The notes beneath the pieces are model-generated. The model had not been told where the DNA came from. It saw only the letters and a program-made list of their open reading frames with translations, and made no database searches. Below are positions 1-8,262 of a stretch of DNA of 64,000 nt, one piece after another. Source of the stretch: an uncultured Bradyrhizobium sp. (GTDB taxonomy: Bacteria; Pseudomonadota; Alphaproteobacteria; Rhizobiales; Xanthobacteraceae); assembly GCF_936943645.1 (NCBI RefSeq), contig NZ_CAKZJO010000049.1, positions 112,441-176,440 of the forward strand. Direction: 5' to 3'. A program made the translations under genes and the position numbers. Position 1 is the first letter of the stretch, and the number at the start of each line of letters is the position of its first letter.

Positions 1-590
1 CAGCCGGAATAGCGCGACATCGCGATGCCGAGCAGGCCCATCTCGATCATCTCATGGATGCTCGAGGGATAGAGGTAAGGCATCAGCGCCGACATGAAGG
101 CATGGTCGGACTGATGCGGGACGGTGGAGGATTTCGCGCCGTGATCGTCACCGGCGAGGCAGAGCACGCCGCCGTTCTTGGCCGAGCCTGCGGCGTTGCC
201 GTGGCGGAACACGTCGCCGCAGCGATCGACGCCGGGGCCCTTGCCGTACCAGATGCCGACCACGCCGTCGTACTTCGCACCGGGCGAGAGGTTGAGCTGC
301 TGCGAGCCCCAGACGGCGGTGGCCGCCAGATCCTCGTTCACGCCGGGCTGGAACTTGATGTTGTACTGCTCCAGATGCTTTCGCGCGGCAAAGAGCTGCT
401 GGTCGTAGCCGCCGAGCGGCGAGCCGCGATAACCGGAGATGAAGCCCGCGGTGTTCAGGCCTGCGGCGCGGTCGCGCCGGATCTGGGCCATGGGCAGACG
501 GACCAGGGCCTGGATGCCCGTGGTGAAGACGTGCCCGGTTTCCTGGGTGTATTTCTGATCGAGACTGATCGGACCCTGGTTGATGCCCAT
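1..590 (-). CDS. Indolepyruvate ferredoxin oxidoreductase family protein (N-terminal part, runs off window)
   Basis: The translation from an ATG at 590 opens MGINQGPISLDQKY and continues with TGIQALVRLPM, FISGYRGSPLGGYD and VWYGKGPGVDRCGDVFRHGN-like segments. These are characteristic of the thiamine-diphosphate N-terminal half of fused indolepyruvate:ferredoxin oxidoreductases, which oxidatively decarboxylate aryl pyruvates from amino acid breakdown to acyl-CoA. The start follows an AGAGGA ribosome binding site. Only about 196 codons are present because the gene continues beyond position 1. The family is usually about 1,150 residues when fused, so most of the protein, including the ferredoxin-like and gamma domains, cannot be seen. 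Confidence 0.87.
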   Translation of the reverse strand, partial: MGINQGPISLDQKYTQETGHVFTTGIQALVRLPMAQIRRDRAAGLNTAGFISGYRGSPLGGYDQQLFAARKHLEQYNIKFQPGVNEDLAATAVWGSQQLNLSPGAKYDGVVGIWYGKGPGVDRCGDVFRHGNAAGSAKNGGVLCLAGDDHGAKSSTVPHQSDHAFMSALMPYLYPSSIHEMIEMGLLGIAMSRYSG

Positions 591-873
591 GCTGTCCTCT
601 TTCCACGCCCTGTTCAGGTCTTGCTGACTTAAGCCGTTGCCTTCCCGTTGTTTTTAGCTAGGGCGCGCCGACCAATTCCGCCACTCTATGTCGGATATTT
701 CACGATCCGCATCACAAATCTGGACCAAAGGGAGGCTCGGGTAAAAATCGCAACTTCGTGGCCTGAAACACGCATACCGTTTTCAATTTGTGTCACCATA
801 CCCCCACTGTGGCGAAATGAATGACGCGCCCGCCATGCCGGATGCGGGCGATTGGTCGCAGGAGAGGCTTTCG

Positions 874-2088
874 ATGCGGACGATTCTAGCTGGCTTGGCT
901 GTTGCGGGCTTGGCGTTGTGCAGTGCGATTGCAAGCGCGGCTGAGCCGTCGCCGGAGCTGATCGCCTATGGCAAGACGCTGGTCGAGGCCGGCGACTGCG
1001 CGGGCTGCCACACGGCCGATCCCGCCAAGCCGTTCGCAGGCGGCAAGCGCATCGACACGCCCTTCGGCGCGATCTATGCGCCGAACCTGACGCCGGACCG
1101 CGAGACCGGGATCGGCGCCTGGGCGGATGCCGACTTCGTGCGCGCGGTCCGCGCAGGTGTGGCGCCCGACGGCTCGAACTATTACCCGGCCTTCCCCTAT
1201 CCCTATTTCACGAAGATGACGAAGGATGACACGCTGGCGATCCGCGCCTATCTCGGCACGCTCGCCCCTGTCGCCAACCGCAACAAGCCGCCGGAGCTGC
1301 GCTGGCCGTTCGGCTATCGCGGCCTGATGCGGGTCTGGAACGCCATGTATTTCAAGCCCGGCCTGTTCGAGCCGGACCAGAGCAAGAGCGCAGCCTGGAA
1401 CAGGGGCGGCTATCTCGTCACCGGGCTCGGTCATTGCGGCGCCTGCCATACGCCGAAGAATTATTTCGGAGCGGACAAGAGTGCGCAGGCCCTGTCGGGC
1501 AGCGAGCTCGGCAACTGGTACGCGCCGCGGCTCGATGGCGCCGCGCGCACCGGACTGCAGTCGTGGAGCGCGGAAGACATCGCCGAATATCTGCAGAGCG
1601 GGCGCAACGCCAGGAGCCATGCCGGCGGGCCGATGGCGGAAGTGATCGTCAATTCGACGTCGAAGATGAGCGATGCCGACGTGCGCGCGATCGCGGTCTA
1701 TCTGAAGAGCCTGCCGCCGTCGCGGCGCGAGACCATCGTGGCGCCGCCCGACGAGGCCGAGATGAAGGCGGGCCAGGCCGTCTACGCAAGGCTCTGCATC
1801 GCCTGCCACGAGGCCGACGGCTCGGGCGCGCCGCGGATCTATCCGCCGCTGCCGGGCAATGCGCTGCTGCAGTCGATCAATCCATCCTCCACCTTGCGCA
1901 TCATCCTCGACGGCGCCCACACCGTGACCACGCCGCGCGCCCCCAACACCGGCGAGATGCCGGGCTATGCCAAGCAGCTGTCCGACGCCGAGATCGCCGC
2001 GGTGACGAACTACATCCGCAACGCCTGGGGCAATGCCGGGCCGCTGGTGACGCCGGCACAGGTGGCGAAGGCGCGTGGGCAGCAATAG
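874..2088 (+). CDS. Three-haem c-type cytochrome (alcohol dehydrogenase cytochrome subunit-like)
   Basis: This 404-residue protein has a Sec signal peptide (residues 1-23, ending ASA-AE) and three CxxCH haem sites: CAGCH at 42-46, CGACH at 188-192 and CIACH at 308-312. Three cytochrome c domains in this spacing match the membrane-associated cytochrome subunit of quinohaemoprotein alcohol or gluconate dehydrogenases, which passes electrons to ubiquinone or an oxidase in the periplasm. The ATG at 874 is chosen because it follows AGGAGAGG and starts the signal peptide; an in-frame ATG at 790 would bury the signal. No dehydrogenase large subunit is adjacent, so the redox partner is unknown. Confidence 0.88.
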   Translation: MRTILAGLAVAGLALCSAIASAAEPSPELIAYGKTLVEAGDCAGCHTADPAKPFAGGKRIDTPFGAIYAPNLTPDRETGIGAWADADFVRAVRAGVAPDGSNYYPAFPYPYFTKMTKDDTLAIRAYLGTLAPVANRNKPPELRWPFGYRGLMRVWNAMYFKPGLFEPDQSKSAAWNRGGYLVTGLGHCGACHTPKNYFGADKSAQALSGSELGNWYAPRLDGAARTGLQSWSAEDIAEYLQSGRNARSHAGGPMAEVIVNSTSKMSDADVRAIAVYLKSLPPSRRETIVAPPDEAEMKAGQAVYARLCIACHEADGSGAPRIYPPLPGNALLQSINPSSTLRIILDGAHTVTTPRAPNTGEMPGYAKQLSDAEIAAVTNYIRNAWGNAGPLVTPAQVAKARGQQ

Positions 2089-2098
2089 CTCTCTCCGC

Positions 2099-2183
2099 GT
2101 CATTGCGAGGAGTTCTTGCGACGAAGCAATCCAGAGTCTTTCCGTCGAGGGATTCTGGATTGCTTCGCTACGCTCGCAATGAC
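2099..2183. repeat. Dispersed palindromic repeat (GTCATTGCGAG family)
   Basis: An imperfect inverted repeat runs from GTCATTGCGAGG to CTCGCAATGAC, with a second pair formed by GAAGCAATCCAGA and TCTGGATTGCTTCG. It can fold into a long hairpin between the cytochrome gene and the convergent TRIC gene. A half copy of the same unit lies at 5139-5168, which supports a dispersed family. Confidence 0.75.
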
Positions 2184-2194
2184 GGCGGATGGAG

Positions 2195-2842
2195 CTACCT
2201 CTCCTCCTCCTCCCCCGTGAACACGAATTTCGGCATCTCCCATTTGTAGCGCACCGCCAGCAGGCGGAGGCTGATGCCGAGGGCGAAGGTCAGGAGGGTC
2301 CAGAGCTCGGCATGGAGGTTGAGGCCGAACGCGGTGGCGTAGAACAGGCCCGTCACCACCGAGACGCTGGCGTAAAGCTCGGAGCGAAACAGCAGCGGCA
2401 CGTCGTTGCAGAGCACGTCGCGCAAGACGCCGCCGGCACAGCCGGTCACCATACCCGAGACGATGACGATCGGCAGCGAAGCGTCCATCTGCCAGGCGAC
2501 GTCGCAGCCGGCCATGGTGAAGACGACGAGCCCGATGGCGTCGAGCACGATGAAGGCGACCTTGAGCCGGTGCACGAGACGCGCGAACAGGATGGTGAGG
2601 AAGGCGGCCCCGCCGGCCAGCGCGAGATAGATCGGGCTTTGCACCCAGGCCAGCGGATAATGTCCGAGGAAAAGATCGCGCAACGTGCCGCCACCAAGCG
2701 CGGTGATGCAGCCGAGGAAGCAGACACCGAGCCAGTCCATGCTGCGGCGCCCGGCGGCGAGCGCAGCCGTCATGCCCTGCGCGGCGATTGCGACCAGAGA
2801 CAGGAAATGCAGCACGCTATCGGTCGGCGGCAAAGTCCACAT
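2195..2842 (-). CDS. TRIC cation channel family membrane protein (former UPF0126)
   Basis: A 215-residue integral membrane protein with about seven hydrophobic helices. Two halves each carry a glycine-rich motif, GGGTLRDLFLG (50-60) and GGVLRD (137-142). The duplicated three-helix unit with the GG-x-LRD signature defines the bacterial TRIC (trimeric intracellular cation channel-like) family, formerly UPF0126 or YicG. Members form trimers thought to conduct potassium or other monovalent cations across the inner membrane. The start at 2842 begins just before the first helix; longer in-frame extensions upstream are low-complexity and unlike the family. It ends in an acidic tail (EEEER). It is convergent with the cytochrome gene. 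Confidence 0.85.
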   Translation of the reverse strand: MWTLPPTDSVLHFLSLVAIAAQGMTAALAAGRRSMDWLGVCFLGCITALGGGTLRDLFLGHYPLAWVQSPIYLALAGGAAFLTILFARLVHRLKVAFIVLDAIGLVVFTMAGCDVAWQMDASLPIVIVSGMVTGCAGGVLRDVLCNDVPLLFRSELYASVSVVTGLFYATAFGLNLHAELWTLLTFALGISLRLLAVRYKWEMPKFVFTGEEEER

Positions 2843-3020
2843 GAGCCTGTCCCCTTGCGCTTCTACCCTATCGCATCGATGGAACTCGCGTCCGGTTCCC
2901 CTTGAAACAGGTTCCCGATTCCCGGTGGCAGAGCAACATGCGACGAAAGCATAAGGAGGCGCGGAACGGAATCTCACATCTGAGGGTTGTCCCGGCGTCA
3001 TAACCGAGGAGACCAAATCG

Positions 3021-3443
3021 ATGGCTGACGACCGTTTTCCCAACGATCCGTACCGCCCGAACCTCGCCGACGACGAGTATCTTCGCGCGGCGCGCCGGGA
3101 TGGCGACCTGCAGGCCGATCCCGAGCTCGGCGAAGGCCCCGCCTCCAGCGGCAAGGTCGCGCTGTTCGCTGTTGCGATTGCACTGGTGCTGGGCGCCGTG
3201 TTCTACGGCCTGAACAACACCACCACCGGCAACCAGGCGAGCACGACGCCGGCGACGCAAACCGCCCAGCAGGCGCCCGCCAATCCGGCCGCACCTCCCG
3301 GCATGCGCGACGTGACGCCGCGCGCCAACACCGCGCCGGGCGTGACCACGGGCGCGGCGCCGAGCAAGCCGGCTGCGCCAACGGATATGCCGGCAGCCAA
3401 GCCGGCGCCGGATACGCAGACGCCGTCTGACGGCGCGAAGTAA
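3021..3443 (+). CDS. Hypothetical single-pass membrane protein with Ala/Pro/Thr-rich periplasmic tail
   Basis: A 140-residue protein with a hydrophilic, acidic N-terminal segment (1-43), one transmembrane helix (about 45-64) and a low-complexity tail rich in Ala, Pro and Thr. The topology suggests a cytoplasmic N terminus and a disordered periplasmic tail. No catalytic motif is visible and I do not recognise a named family. An AGGAGA ribosome binding site precedes the ATG, and a strong terminator follows at 3470, so it looks like a monocistronic expressed gene. Confidence 0.7.
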   Translation: MADDRFPNDPYRPNLADDEYLRAARRDGDLQADPELGEGPASSGKVALFAVAIALVLGAVFYGLNNTTTGNQASTTPATQTAQQAPANPAAPPGMRDVTPRANTAPGVTTGAAPSKPAAPTDMPAAKPAPDTQTPSDGAK

Positions 3444-3469
3444 CACCGCGAGCGCCATTGCACATGAGA

Positions 3470-3508
3470 GAGCGGCGGGACCCGCAAGGTCCCGCCGCTC
3501 TTCGTTTG
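3470..3508 (+). terminator. Rho-independent terminator, probably bidirectional
   Basis: A perfect 13-bp stem (GAGCGGCGGGACC, loop CGCAA, GGTCCCGCCGCTC) is followed by TTCGTTT. It lies between the convergent genes ending at 3443 and 3517, so it may serve both. Confidence 0.8.
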
Positions 3509-3516
3509 TCGACGGA

Positions 3517-4326
3517 TTAACTGAACATCTTGTTGAGCTCGCCGCCGGAATAGCCGCTGCCGAGCTCGGTGAAGGTGCCCTTCTCCGCCATCTCCTTGGC
3601 CGCGCGCATGAAGCCGCCCCAGGCGGCGCGGGCGAGCGAGCCGCCGACGCTGATGCGGCGCACGCCGAGGTCCTCGGCTTCCTTGAGCGACAAGCCGGAC
3701 CCGCCGATCAGGAGATTGAACGGCTTCGGCGCGACAGCCTTCACCACGGCGCTGATGTCCTCGCGGGTCTTCAGGCCCGGCGCATAGAGGCAGTCGGCGC
3801 CGGCGTCCGCGTAGGCGGTGAGCCGGTCGATGACCAGCTTGAGATCGGTCACGCCCCACAAATAGGCTTCGCAGCGGCCGACCAGCAGCGTGCCGCTGTC
3901 GCCGATCGCCTTGCGCGAGGCCTTGATGCGCTCGACCGCGAGCGCGCGCTCGTAGATCGGCTTGTCCTTGTCACCGGTGGAATCCTCGATCGACAGGCCG
4001 GCAACGCCGGTGCGCACGCAGCGCTCGACATTGTCGGCGACCCTGTCCGGCTCGACCGCAAAGCCGCCCTCGAAATCGGCGTTGACGGGAATGTCGACCG
4101 CCGAGCTCAATGCTGCCAGATGCTGACAGACGTCCTCGACATTGACGTGGTTGTCGGCCTTGCCGATGGTCCAGGCAAAGCCCGCGCTCGATGACGCAAT
4201 CGCCTTGAAGCCGAGATGCTGCAGGGCCTTGGCGCTGCCGACGTCGACCGGATTGGGCAGAATGAAACATCCGCTCTCGTGCATCTTCTTGAAGGTCGCG
4301 CGCTTGTCGGCGGTTGTCACGTGCAT
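3517..4326 (-). CDS. Isocitrate lyase/PEP mutase superfamily protein
   Basis: A 269-residue alpha/beta-barrel enzyme of the PEP mutase/isocitrate lyase superfamily. Diagnostic segments are a PNPVD start of the barrel (25-29), a NADFEGGF loop (82-89) with acidic Mg-binding residues, and SIEDSTG (112-118). The isocitrate lyase catalytic loop KKCGH is absent, which argues for the phosphonomutase/oxaloacetate-hydrolase-like branch that makes or breaks C-C or C-P bonds in 2-oxo acids. The substrate cannot be predicted. The ATG at 4326 follows AAGGGAGAG; an upstream in-frame codon lacks a ribosome binding site. It may be co-transcribed with the small monooxygenase-like gene ending upstream at 4387. 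Confidence 0.83.
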   Translation of the reverse strand: MHVTTADKRATFKKMHESGCFILPNPVDVGSAKALQHLGFKAIASSSAGFAWTIGKADNHVNVEDVCQHLAALSSAVDIPVNADFEGGFAVEPDRVADNVERCVRTGVAGLSIEDSTGDKDKPIYERALAVERIKASRKAIGDSGTLLVGRCEAYLWGVTDLKLVIDRLTAYADAGADCLYAPGLKTREDISAVVKAVAPKPFNLLIGGSGLSLKEAEDLGVRRISVGGSLARAAWGGFMRAAKEMAEKGTFTELGSGYSGGELNKMFS

Positions 4327-4386
4327 GTTTCTCTCCCTTGTTGGCCGCGCACACATAGGTTTGCTGGCACCGCAGCGCCAGTGCGC

Positions 4387-4737
4387 CTAGTGCGCATCAT
4401 GCACCGCCCGGCTGTCCTTCGGGGCCTCGTCGCGATCACTCATGCTGTAGTCCCTGACCACGCTGGCGATGCGCAGATGATAATCGGCGAAGATCTTCGC
4501 CCTGCCCTTGGCCTGGGTGCGGCGGTGCTCCATCGTGTTGCGCCAGGCTTGGACCGCCGCCTCGTCCCGCCAGAACGACACCGACAGGATCTTGCCCTTC
4601 TCGGTCAGGCTCTCGAAACGCTCGACCGAGATGAAGCCGTCGATGGTTTGCAGCAGCGGCTTCAGATCGGCTGCGAGGTCGAAATAATCCTGGCGGTGTT
4701 CGGGCTTGGGCCAGACCTCGAAGATCACGGCGATCAT
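4387..4737 (-). CDS. Antibiotic biosynthesis monooxygenase (ABM) domain protein
   Basis: A 116-residue ferredoxin-fold protein starting MIAVIFEVWP, with the ABM-type pattern of a first strand, a DYFDLAADLKPLL helix, a GFISVERF strand and a SVSFWRDEAAVQAWR segment. Members are small cofactor-free oxygenases or stress-related dimers; the reaction is not predictable from sequence. The start at 4737 is preferred because AGGAG lies six bases upstream, whereas the ATG at 4743 sits one base from it. It lies in the same direction as the NIPSNAP-like gene at 4774 and may form an operon with it. Confidence 0.8.
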   Translation of the reverse strand: MIAVIFEVWPKPEHRQDYFDLAADLKPLLQTIDGFISVERFESLTEKGKILSVSFWRDEAAVQAWRNTMEHRRTQAKGRAKIFADYHLRIASVVRDYSMSDRDEAPKDSRAVHDAH

Positions 4738-4773
4738 GGGCATCTCCTGCTGCTATCTCGCCTACAATACCAT

Positions 4774-5082
4774 TTATAGGACGACTTGGCGCAGGAAGGT
4801 GCGCTCTTCGGCGAGGATGAATTTGTGTTCCTCGGCGAAATGAAAGTTGGCCATGCCTTCCGCATCCTGCCGCAACCGGGCACGGTAGGCTTCATAGGCG
4901 GCGAGACTCTCGAAGGTGATCAGCGCGAAGGCGATGTTATTGGTGCCCTCGTGCGGCATGAAATAGCCGATCAGGTCGCCGCCGCATTTCGGGATGATGG
5001 TGAGCCAGCGCTTCGAATATTCCTCGAACTGCGCCCGCTTGAACGGATCGAGCTGGTAGCGGATGAAGACGGTGACGGACAT
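4774..5082 (-). CDS. NIPSNAP family protein
   Basis: A 102-residue dimeric alpha+beta-barrel protein. The sequence [20 protein letters not shown] and later [11 protein letters not shown] and [16 protein letters not shown] segments match bacterial NIPSNAP domains, small proteins of unknown function that often sit with regulators or oxygenases. The ATG at 5082 follows CAGGAG. It is divergent from the ArsR regulator at 5229 and co-directional with the ABM gene, so the two small proteins are plausible targets of that regulator. Confidence 0.8.
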   Translation of the reverse strand: MSVTVFIRYQLDPFKRAQFEEYSKRWLTIIPKCGGDLIGYFMPHEGTNNIAFALITFESLAAYEAYRARLRQDAEGMANFHFAEEHKFILAEERTFLRQVVL

Positions 5083-5138
5083 GATGGCTCCTGAATTTTC
5101 GTTGCGAGAGCGCAAGCGACGCCGTCGCCGCTGAAGCA

Positions 5139-5168
5139 CCTGGATTGCTTCGCTTCGCTCGCAATGAC
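5139..5168. repeat. Half copy of the GTCATTGCGAG repeat
   Basis: The segment from CCTGGATTGCTTCG to CTCGCAATGAC repeats one arm of the element at 2099-2183. It lies in the divergent promoter region between the NIPSNAP and ArsR genes. Confidence 0.7.
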
Positions 5169-5228
5169 GTGTTTGCGGCAACACGCTACCTCCTTGCCCG
5201 ACACTAACGCTTCGGCTACCATCGAAGC

Positions 5229-5927
5229 ATGAAATCAGGACCCGACATCGCCATGGTCGCCTCCCTGGTCGGCGACCCCGCCCGTGCCAACATGCTCACG
5301 GCGCTGATGAACGGCCGCGCGCTCACCGCGAGCGAGCTGGCGCAGGAGGCCGGCATCACGCCGCAGACGGCGAGCTCGCATCTGGCCAAGCTCGAGGCCG
5401 GCGGGCTGGTGGAGCCGGAAAAGCAGGGCCGCCACCGCTACTACCGCCTCACCGACGACGACGTCGCCGGCGTGCTCGAGGGCCTGGCGGGCCTCGCCGC
5501 GCGGACCGGCCACATGCGGGTGCGCACCGGGCCGAAGGATCCGGCGTTGCGACGCGCACGGATCTGCTACGACCATCTCGCCGGCGATCTCGGCGTGCAG
5601 ATGCTGGATTCCCTGCGCGAGCGGAATCTGGTCCGGCAGAAGAAGCAGGACATCGAGCTGACTGCCGAGGGCGAGCGGTTTCTCGCAAAGCATCTGCAGA
5701 TCTCGTCCGACATGCTCACCCACCCGCGCCGCCCGGTGTGCAAGGCCTGCCTCGACTGGAGCGAGCGGCGGCATCACCTTGCCGGCACGCTGGGGGCTGC
5801 AATGATGCAGCGCTTCGCCGAGCTGAAATGGGCGGCGCGTGACACGACGCCCGGCAGCCGCGTGGTGAACTTCACCCGCACCGGCGAGAAGCAGTTTTCA
5901 GCCCTGTTCGGCAACCGGAAGGACTGA
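5229..5927 (+). CDS. ArsR family transcriptional regulator
   Basis: A 232-residue regulator with an N-terminal winged helix-turn-helix: [20 protein letters not shown] (32-51) is the HTH and GRHRYYRLT (67-75) the wing. It is about twice as long as minimal ArsR proteins; the C-terminal half contains a CKAC pair that could bind metal or sense redox state, though no classical arsenic-type CxC motif is present in the HTH. Divergence from the NIPSNAP/ABM/PEP mutase-like genes suggests local control. The operator cannot be assigned because the shared region also contains a repeat element. Confidence 0.83.
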   Translation: MKSGPDIAMVASLVGDPARANMLTALMNGRALTASELAQEAGITPQTASSHLAKLEAGGLVEPEKQGRHRYYRLTDDDVAGVLEGLAGLAARTGHMRVRTGPKDPALRRARICYDHLAGDLGVQMLDSLRERNLVRQKKQDIELTAEGERFLAKHLQISSDMLTHPRRPVCKACLDWSERRHHLAGTLGAAMMQRFAELKWAARDTTPGSRVVNFTRTGEKQFSALFGNRKD

Positions 5928-5945
5928 CGTTCGCATGAGCGCGCG

Positions 5946-5989
5946 CCTCGTCCTGAGGGCCCGCCAACGGCGGGTGTCTCGAAGGATGG
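5946..5989. repeat. Short dispersed palindromic repeat (CCTCGTCCTGAGG type)
   Basis: CCTCGTCCTGAGG is followed by an internal CCCGCC-AAC-GGCGGG hairpin and GTCTCGAAGGATGG. This pattern is familiar to me from intergenic regions of Bradyrhizobium and Rhodopseudomonas; no second copy was found in this window. Confidence 0.5.
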
Positions 5990-6215
5990 CCACAGGAGAA
6001 CCGCGCCATATGCAATGGTCCTGCGGGGGGCTGGGAGCGAGCCTTCCCGGCCGCCCGCGCCATGTCTGTCGCCCCAAGCCGTGGCTGAAGGGAACGTTCA
6101 TGCCGCATTCAGGTCATGATTGGCAGGTTTGGATCGCGCCGTGTCGACATGTTGCAAGATTTGATATGTCGAATCGTGTCTTTTGATTCATTGTGCGCCG
6201 CAAGCGCCGGACTTC

Positions 6216-6254
6216 CAAAGACTTGCCTCAAAGACTTGCCTGCAGAGACTTGCC
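6216..6254. repeat. Three tandem 13-bp repeats upstream of a small secreted protein gene
   Basis: Two exact copies of CAAAGACTTGCCT (6216-6228, 6229-6241) are followed by a diverged copy, GCAGAGACTTGCC (6242-6254). They end 24 bases before the ATG at 6279, so they lie in the probable 5' leader. Confidence 0.75.
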
Positions 6255-6278
6255 CCCAAGGACGAGAAGGAAGATCAA

Positions 6279-6527
6279 ATGAAATACCTGTTCGCCGCCG
6301 CCATGCTCGCCAGCGCGGTCGTCGGTTTCAGCGAAGCGGCCAGCGCCGCCGAGGGCTGCGGCCGTGGCTTCTATCGCGGCCCCTATGGGAATTGCCGCCC
6401 GATGCGCGGCGCGGTCGTGGTGCGCCCGGCTCCCGTATATGTGGCCCCGCCGGTCGTCGTCGTGCCGCGCGCGCGCGTGTGCCCCTATGGCTTCCGCTGG
6501 TACGCCGGCCGCTGCCGCCCGTTCTGA
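6279..6527 (+). CDS. Small secreted Gly/Cys/Arg-rich protein (GCG...CRP type)
   Basis: An 82-residue protein with a clear signal peptide (1-23, ASA-AE) followed by GCGRGFYRGPYGNCRPM, a Val/Pro-rich linker and the terminal CPYGFRWYAGRCRPF. The four cysteines suggest two disulfides in the periplasm or outside the cell. The GCG...CRP prefix is a recurrent small-protein signature in Bradyrhizobium and Methylobacterium; its function is unknown. AAGGAAGA lies upstream of the ATG, tandem repeats precede it and a good terminator follows. Confidence 0.75.
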   Translation: MKYLFAAAMLASAVVGFSEAASAAEGCGRGFYRGPYGNCRPMRGAVVVRPAPVYVAPPVVVVPRARVCPYGFRWYAGRCRPF

Positions 6528-6543
6528 TCTCCTCTTCGTCAAG

Positions 6544-6582
6544 ATGGCCGCGCGGCGAAAGCCTGCGCGGCCATTTTCGTTT
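6544..6582 (+). terminator. Rho-independent terminator
   Basis: The stem is ATGGCCGCGC with GCGCGGCCAT, extended by GGC-GAAA-GCC with a GNRA-type tetraloop, followed by TTTCGTTT. It is placed 17 bases after the small secreted protein gene. Confidence 0.8.
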
Positions 6583-6687
6583 CGGCGGCTGCTGGCGACG
6601 ATTCGCGCGCCCCTGAAAAGTGCGGTCCCCGGAATCGAAACGGGGATCGCCGGCTGCGATCCCCGTCCAATTCACGCCTGACCGGGC

Positions 6688-6972
6688 TCACCAGCCATGG
6701 CGGCGGTGCCAGCGCCGGTAATGCCGGCGCCAATGACGGCGGCGCCAGCCCCAGTGGCGGTGATGGCCATGCCAGTGCACCTGCTCGGGGGTCAGCTTGG
6801 CAGCTTCCTCGCTGGTGGTGACGGCAGGATGAGCGTCGGGATTGCCTTGCGGCATGCGCGCGGAATCACCGAGCGGATGCGGCGACAGCGGGGCTGCCTG
6901 CGCGGTCGCGGCGAACGCGGCGGCGCCCGCCGTCAGTCCCAATGCAAATTTCAGAAAGTTCCGGCGCTCCAT
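6688..6972 (-). CDS. Tat-exported small His/Trp/Arg-rich protein
   Basis: A 94-residue protein with a twin-arginine signal (ERRNFLKFALG, residues 2-12) and a likely cleavage after AQA (about 27). The last 30 residues are a dense His/Trp/Arg tract with the repeated pattern HxRxWxWRRRHWRRHY. Export by Tat plus a histidine-rich tail would fit periplasmic metal binding, but that is inference. The conserved part (30-64) carries no enzyme motif. A run of similar small proteins occurs in this genus. Confidence 0.7.
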   Translation of the reverse strand: MERRNFLKFALGLTAGAAAFAATAQAAPLSPHPLGDSARMPQGNPDAHPAVTTSEEAAKLTPEQVHWHGHHRHWGWRRRHWRRHYRRWHRRHGW

Positions 6973-7087
6973 GGCTTCTTCCTCTTGGATCTCAAAGCAA
7001 GTGATGCAGAGGAAGTGTCGCGGTCACGACATGAACCAAGGCTGAATCCCATGTTCAGATTGAGCGCGACGCAGACTTCCGATGTTC

Positions 7088-7402
7088 CTAACGCGAGAAC
7101 TCCTGCGCCAGCACCAGCGTCTCGCGCGAGCGCTTCACGTCGGGCCAGTCACGCTCGAAATTGGCGACGAGCTTTTGCAGGCTGTCGCCCTTCAGCATCG
7201 CCGCGAGCTTGGGCTCGTCGTCGAACTGATACATCGCCTGATGCAGCGAGGGATCATCGAGGCTCCAGAACCGCCACGCCTTGCTGACGCCGAAGGCCTT
7301 CACCGCGTCGGGCACATGTTCCGTCTCGTACCATCGGTCGAAGGCGGCGCGCTGTTCGGCGTCGGGAACGATGGCACGAACGACGAAGAAGGCTGCTGGC
7401 AT
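7088..7402 (-). CDS. Hypothetical small ferredoxin-fold-like protein
   Basis: A 104-residue soluble protein preceded by a textbook AGGAGG ribosome binding site. It opens MPAAFFVVRAIVPDAEQRAAFDRWYETEHVP-like, a pattern typical of small dimeric alpha+beta proteins (EthD/ABM-like), in which a WYxxEHVPD segment follows strand one. I cannot assign a named family or reaction. It is transcribed away from the GST gene at 7535. Confidence 0.7.
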   Translation of the reverse strand: MPAAFFVVRAIVPDAEQRAAFDRWYETEHVPDAVKAFGVSKAWRFWSLDDPSLHQAMYQFDDEPKLAAMLKGDSLQKLVANFERDWPDVKRSRETLVLAQEFSR

Positions 7403-7534
7403 CGGGTTTCCTCCTGTTATTGGCCGCGAGCCTAGCCGGTTCGGCCGCCGGCCACAAAAAGAGTTGGTAGCGGTTGTCGGAACGGGCGCTCGTCGTTCGT
7501 CCTATGCTCCGAAACCAGGACACGGAGACAGCAG

Positions 7535-8188
7535 ATGGCGGACCTCACCCTGACCACCTTCAATTGGGTTCCCGAAGCGCCACGCGGCTTTGTGCGTGAC
7601 CTGCGCGTGCGCTGGGCGCTCGAAGAGGCCGGCCTGCCCTATCGCGTCGCCAGCGCCCCGTTCGATAATCGCGGGCCTGCACATCTGGCGCATCAGCCGT
7701 TCGGTCAGGTGCCGTGGCTGACCGACGGCGACCTCTCGATCTTCGAGACCGGCGCGATCCTGCTGCATCTCGGCGGCCTCAGCGACAAGCTGATGCCATC
7801 CGATCCGCGCGGCCGCACCGAGACCACGGAATGGGTATTCGCGGCGCTGAATTCGGTGGAGATGGCCAGCCTGCCCTGGGGCATGTCGAAGTTCATGGGA
7901 CATCCCACCGACACGGCGGCGTGGAAATTCGTCGACGACTTTCTCAAGCTGCGGCTGAAGCATCTCGAGCCGGTGCTCGCCAGCCGCGAGTGGCTGGCCG
8001 GATCGTTCTCCGTCGCCGACATCCTGATGGCGGACGTGCTGCGCGTCATCGATGGCTTCGGCGCGCTGGCAGACAGTCCCGCCTGCCGCGCCTACGTCGC
8101 GCGCGCCATCGGCCGCCCGGCCTTCGTCAAGGCCCATGCCGACCAGATGGCGCATTTCGCCGCGGCGGATAAGGCACGTGGAAAGTGA
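7535..8188 (+). CDS. Glutathione S-transferase family protein
   Basis: A 217-residue two-domain protein. The N-terminal thioredoxin-like domain has RVRWALEEAGLPYRV (helix 1, strand 2), FGQVPWLTDGD (the cis-proline loop) and SIFETGAILLHL, where the ET pair binds the gamma-glutamyl group of glutathione. The C-terminal helical domain contains WLAGSFSVADILMADVLR, matching the conserved helix-6 N-capping box (SxADI). It likely conjugates glutathione to electrophiles; substrates are unknown. The first residues lack the usual short strand serine or tyrosine, so the catalytic residue is uncertain. Confidence 0.85.
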   Translation: MADLTLTTFNWVPEAPRGFVRDLRVRWALEEAGLPYRVASAPFDNRGPAHLAHQPFGQVPWLTDGDLSIFETGAILLHLGGLSDKLMPSDPRGRTETTEWVFAALNSVEMASLPWGMSKFMGHPTDTAAWKFVDDFLKLRLKHLEPVLASREWLAGSFSVADILMADVLRVIDGFGALADSPACRAYVARAIGRPAFVKAHADQMAHFAAADKARGK

Positions 8189-8262
8189 TGTGCCTCACAT
8201 AATCGATCTCGCGCCCGGCCTAGAGTCGCCAGCACCGGACGGACGCAATCGAAAGGTGACCC

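Noticed and set aside
886..2103. Minus-strand frame of about 405 codons opposite the three-haem cytochrome
   Set aside because: Arg/Ala/His-rich translation without motifs; the plus strand encodes a cytochrome with signal peptide and three haem sites.
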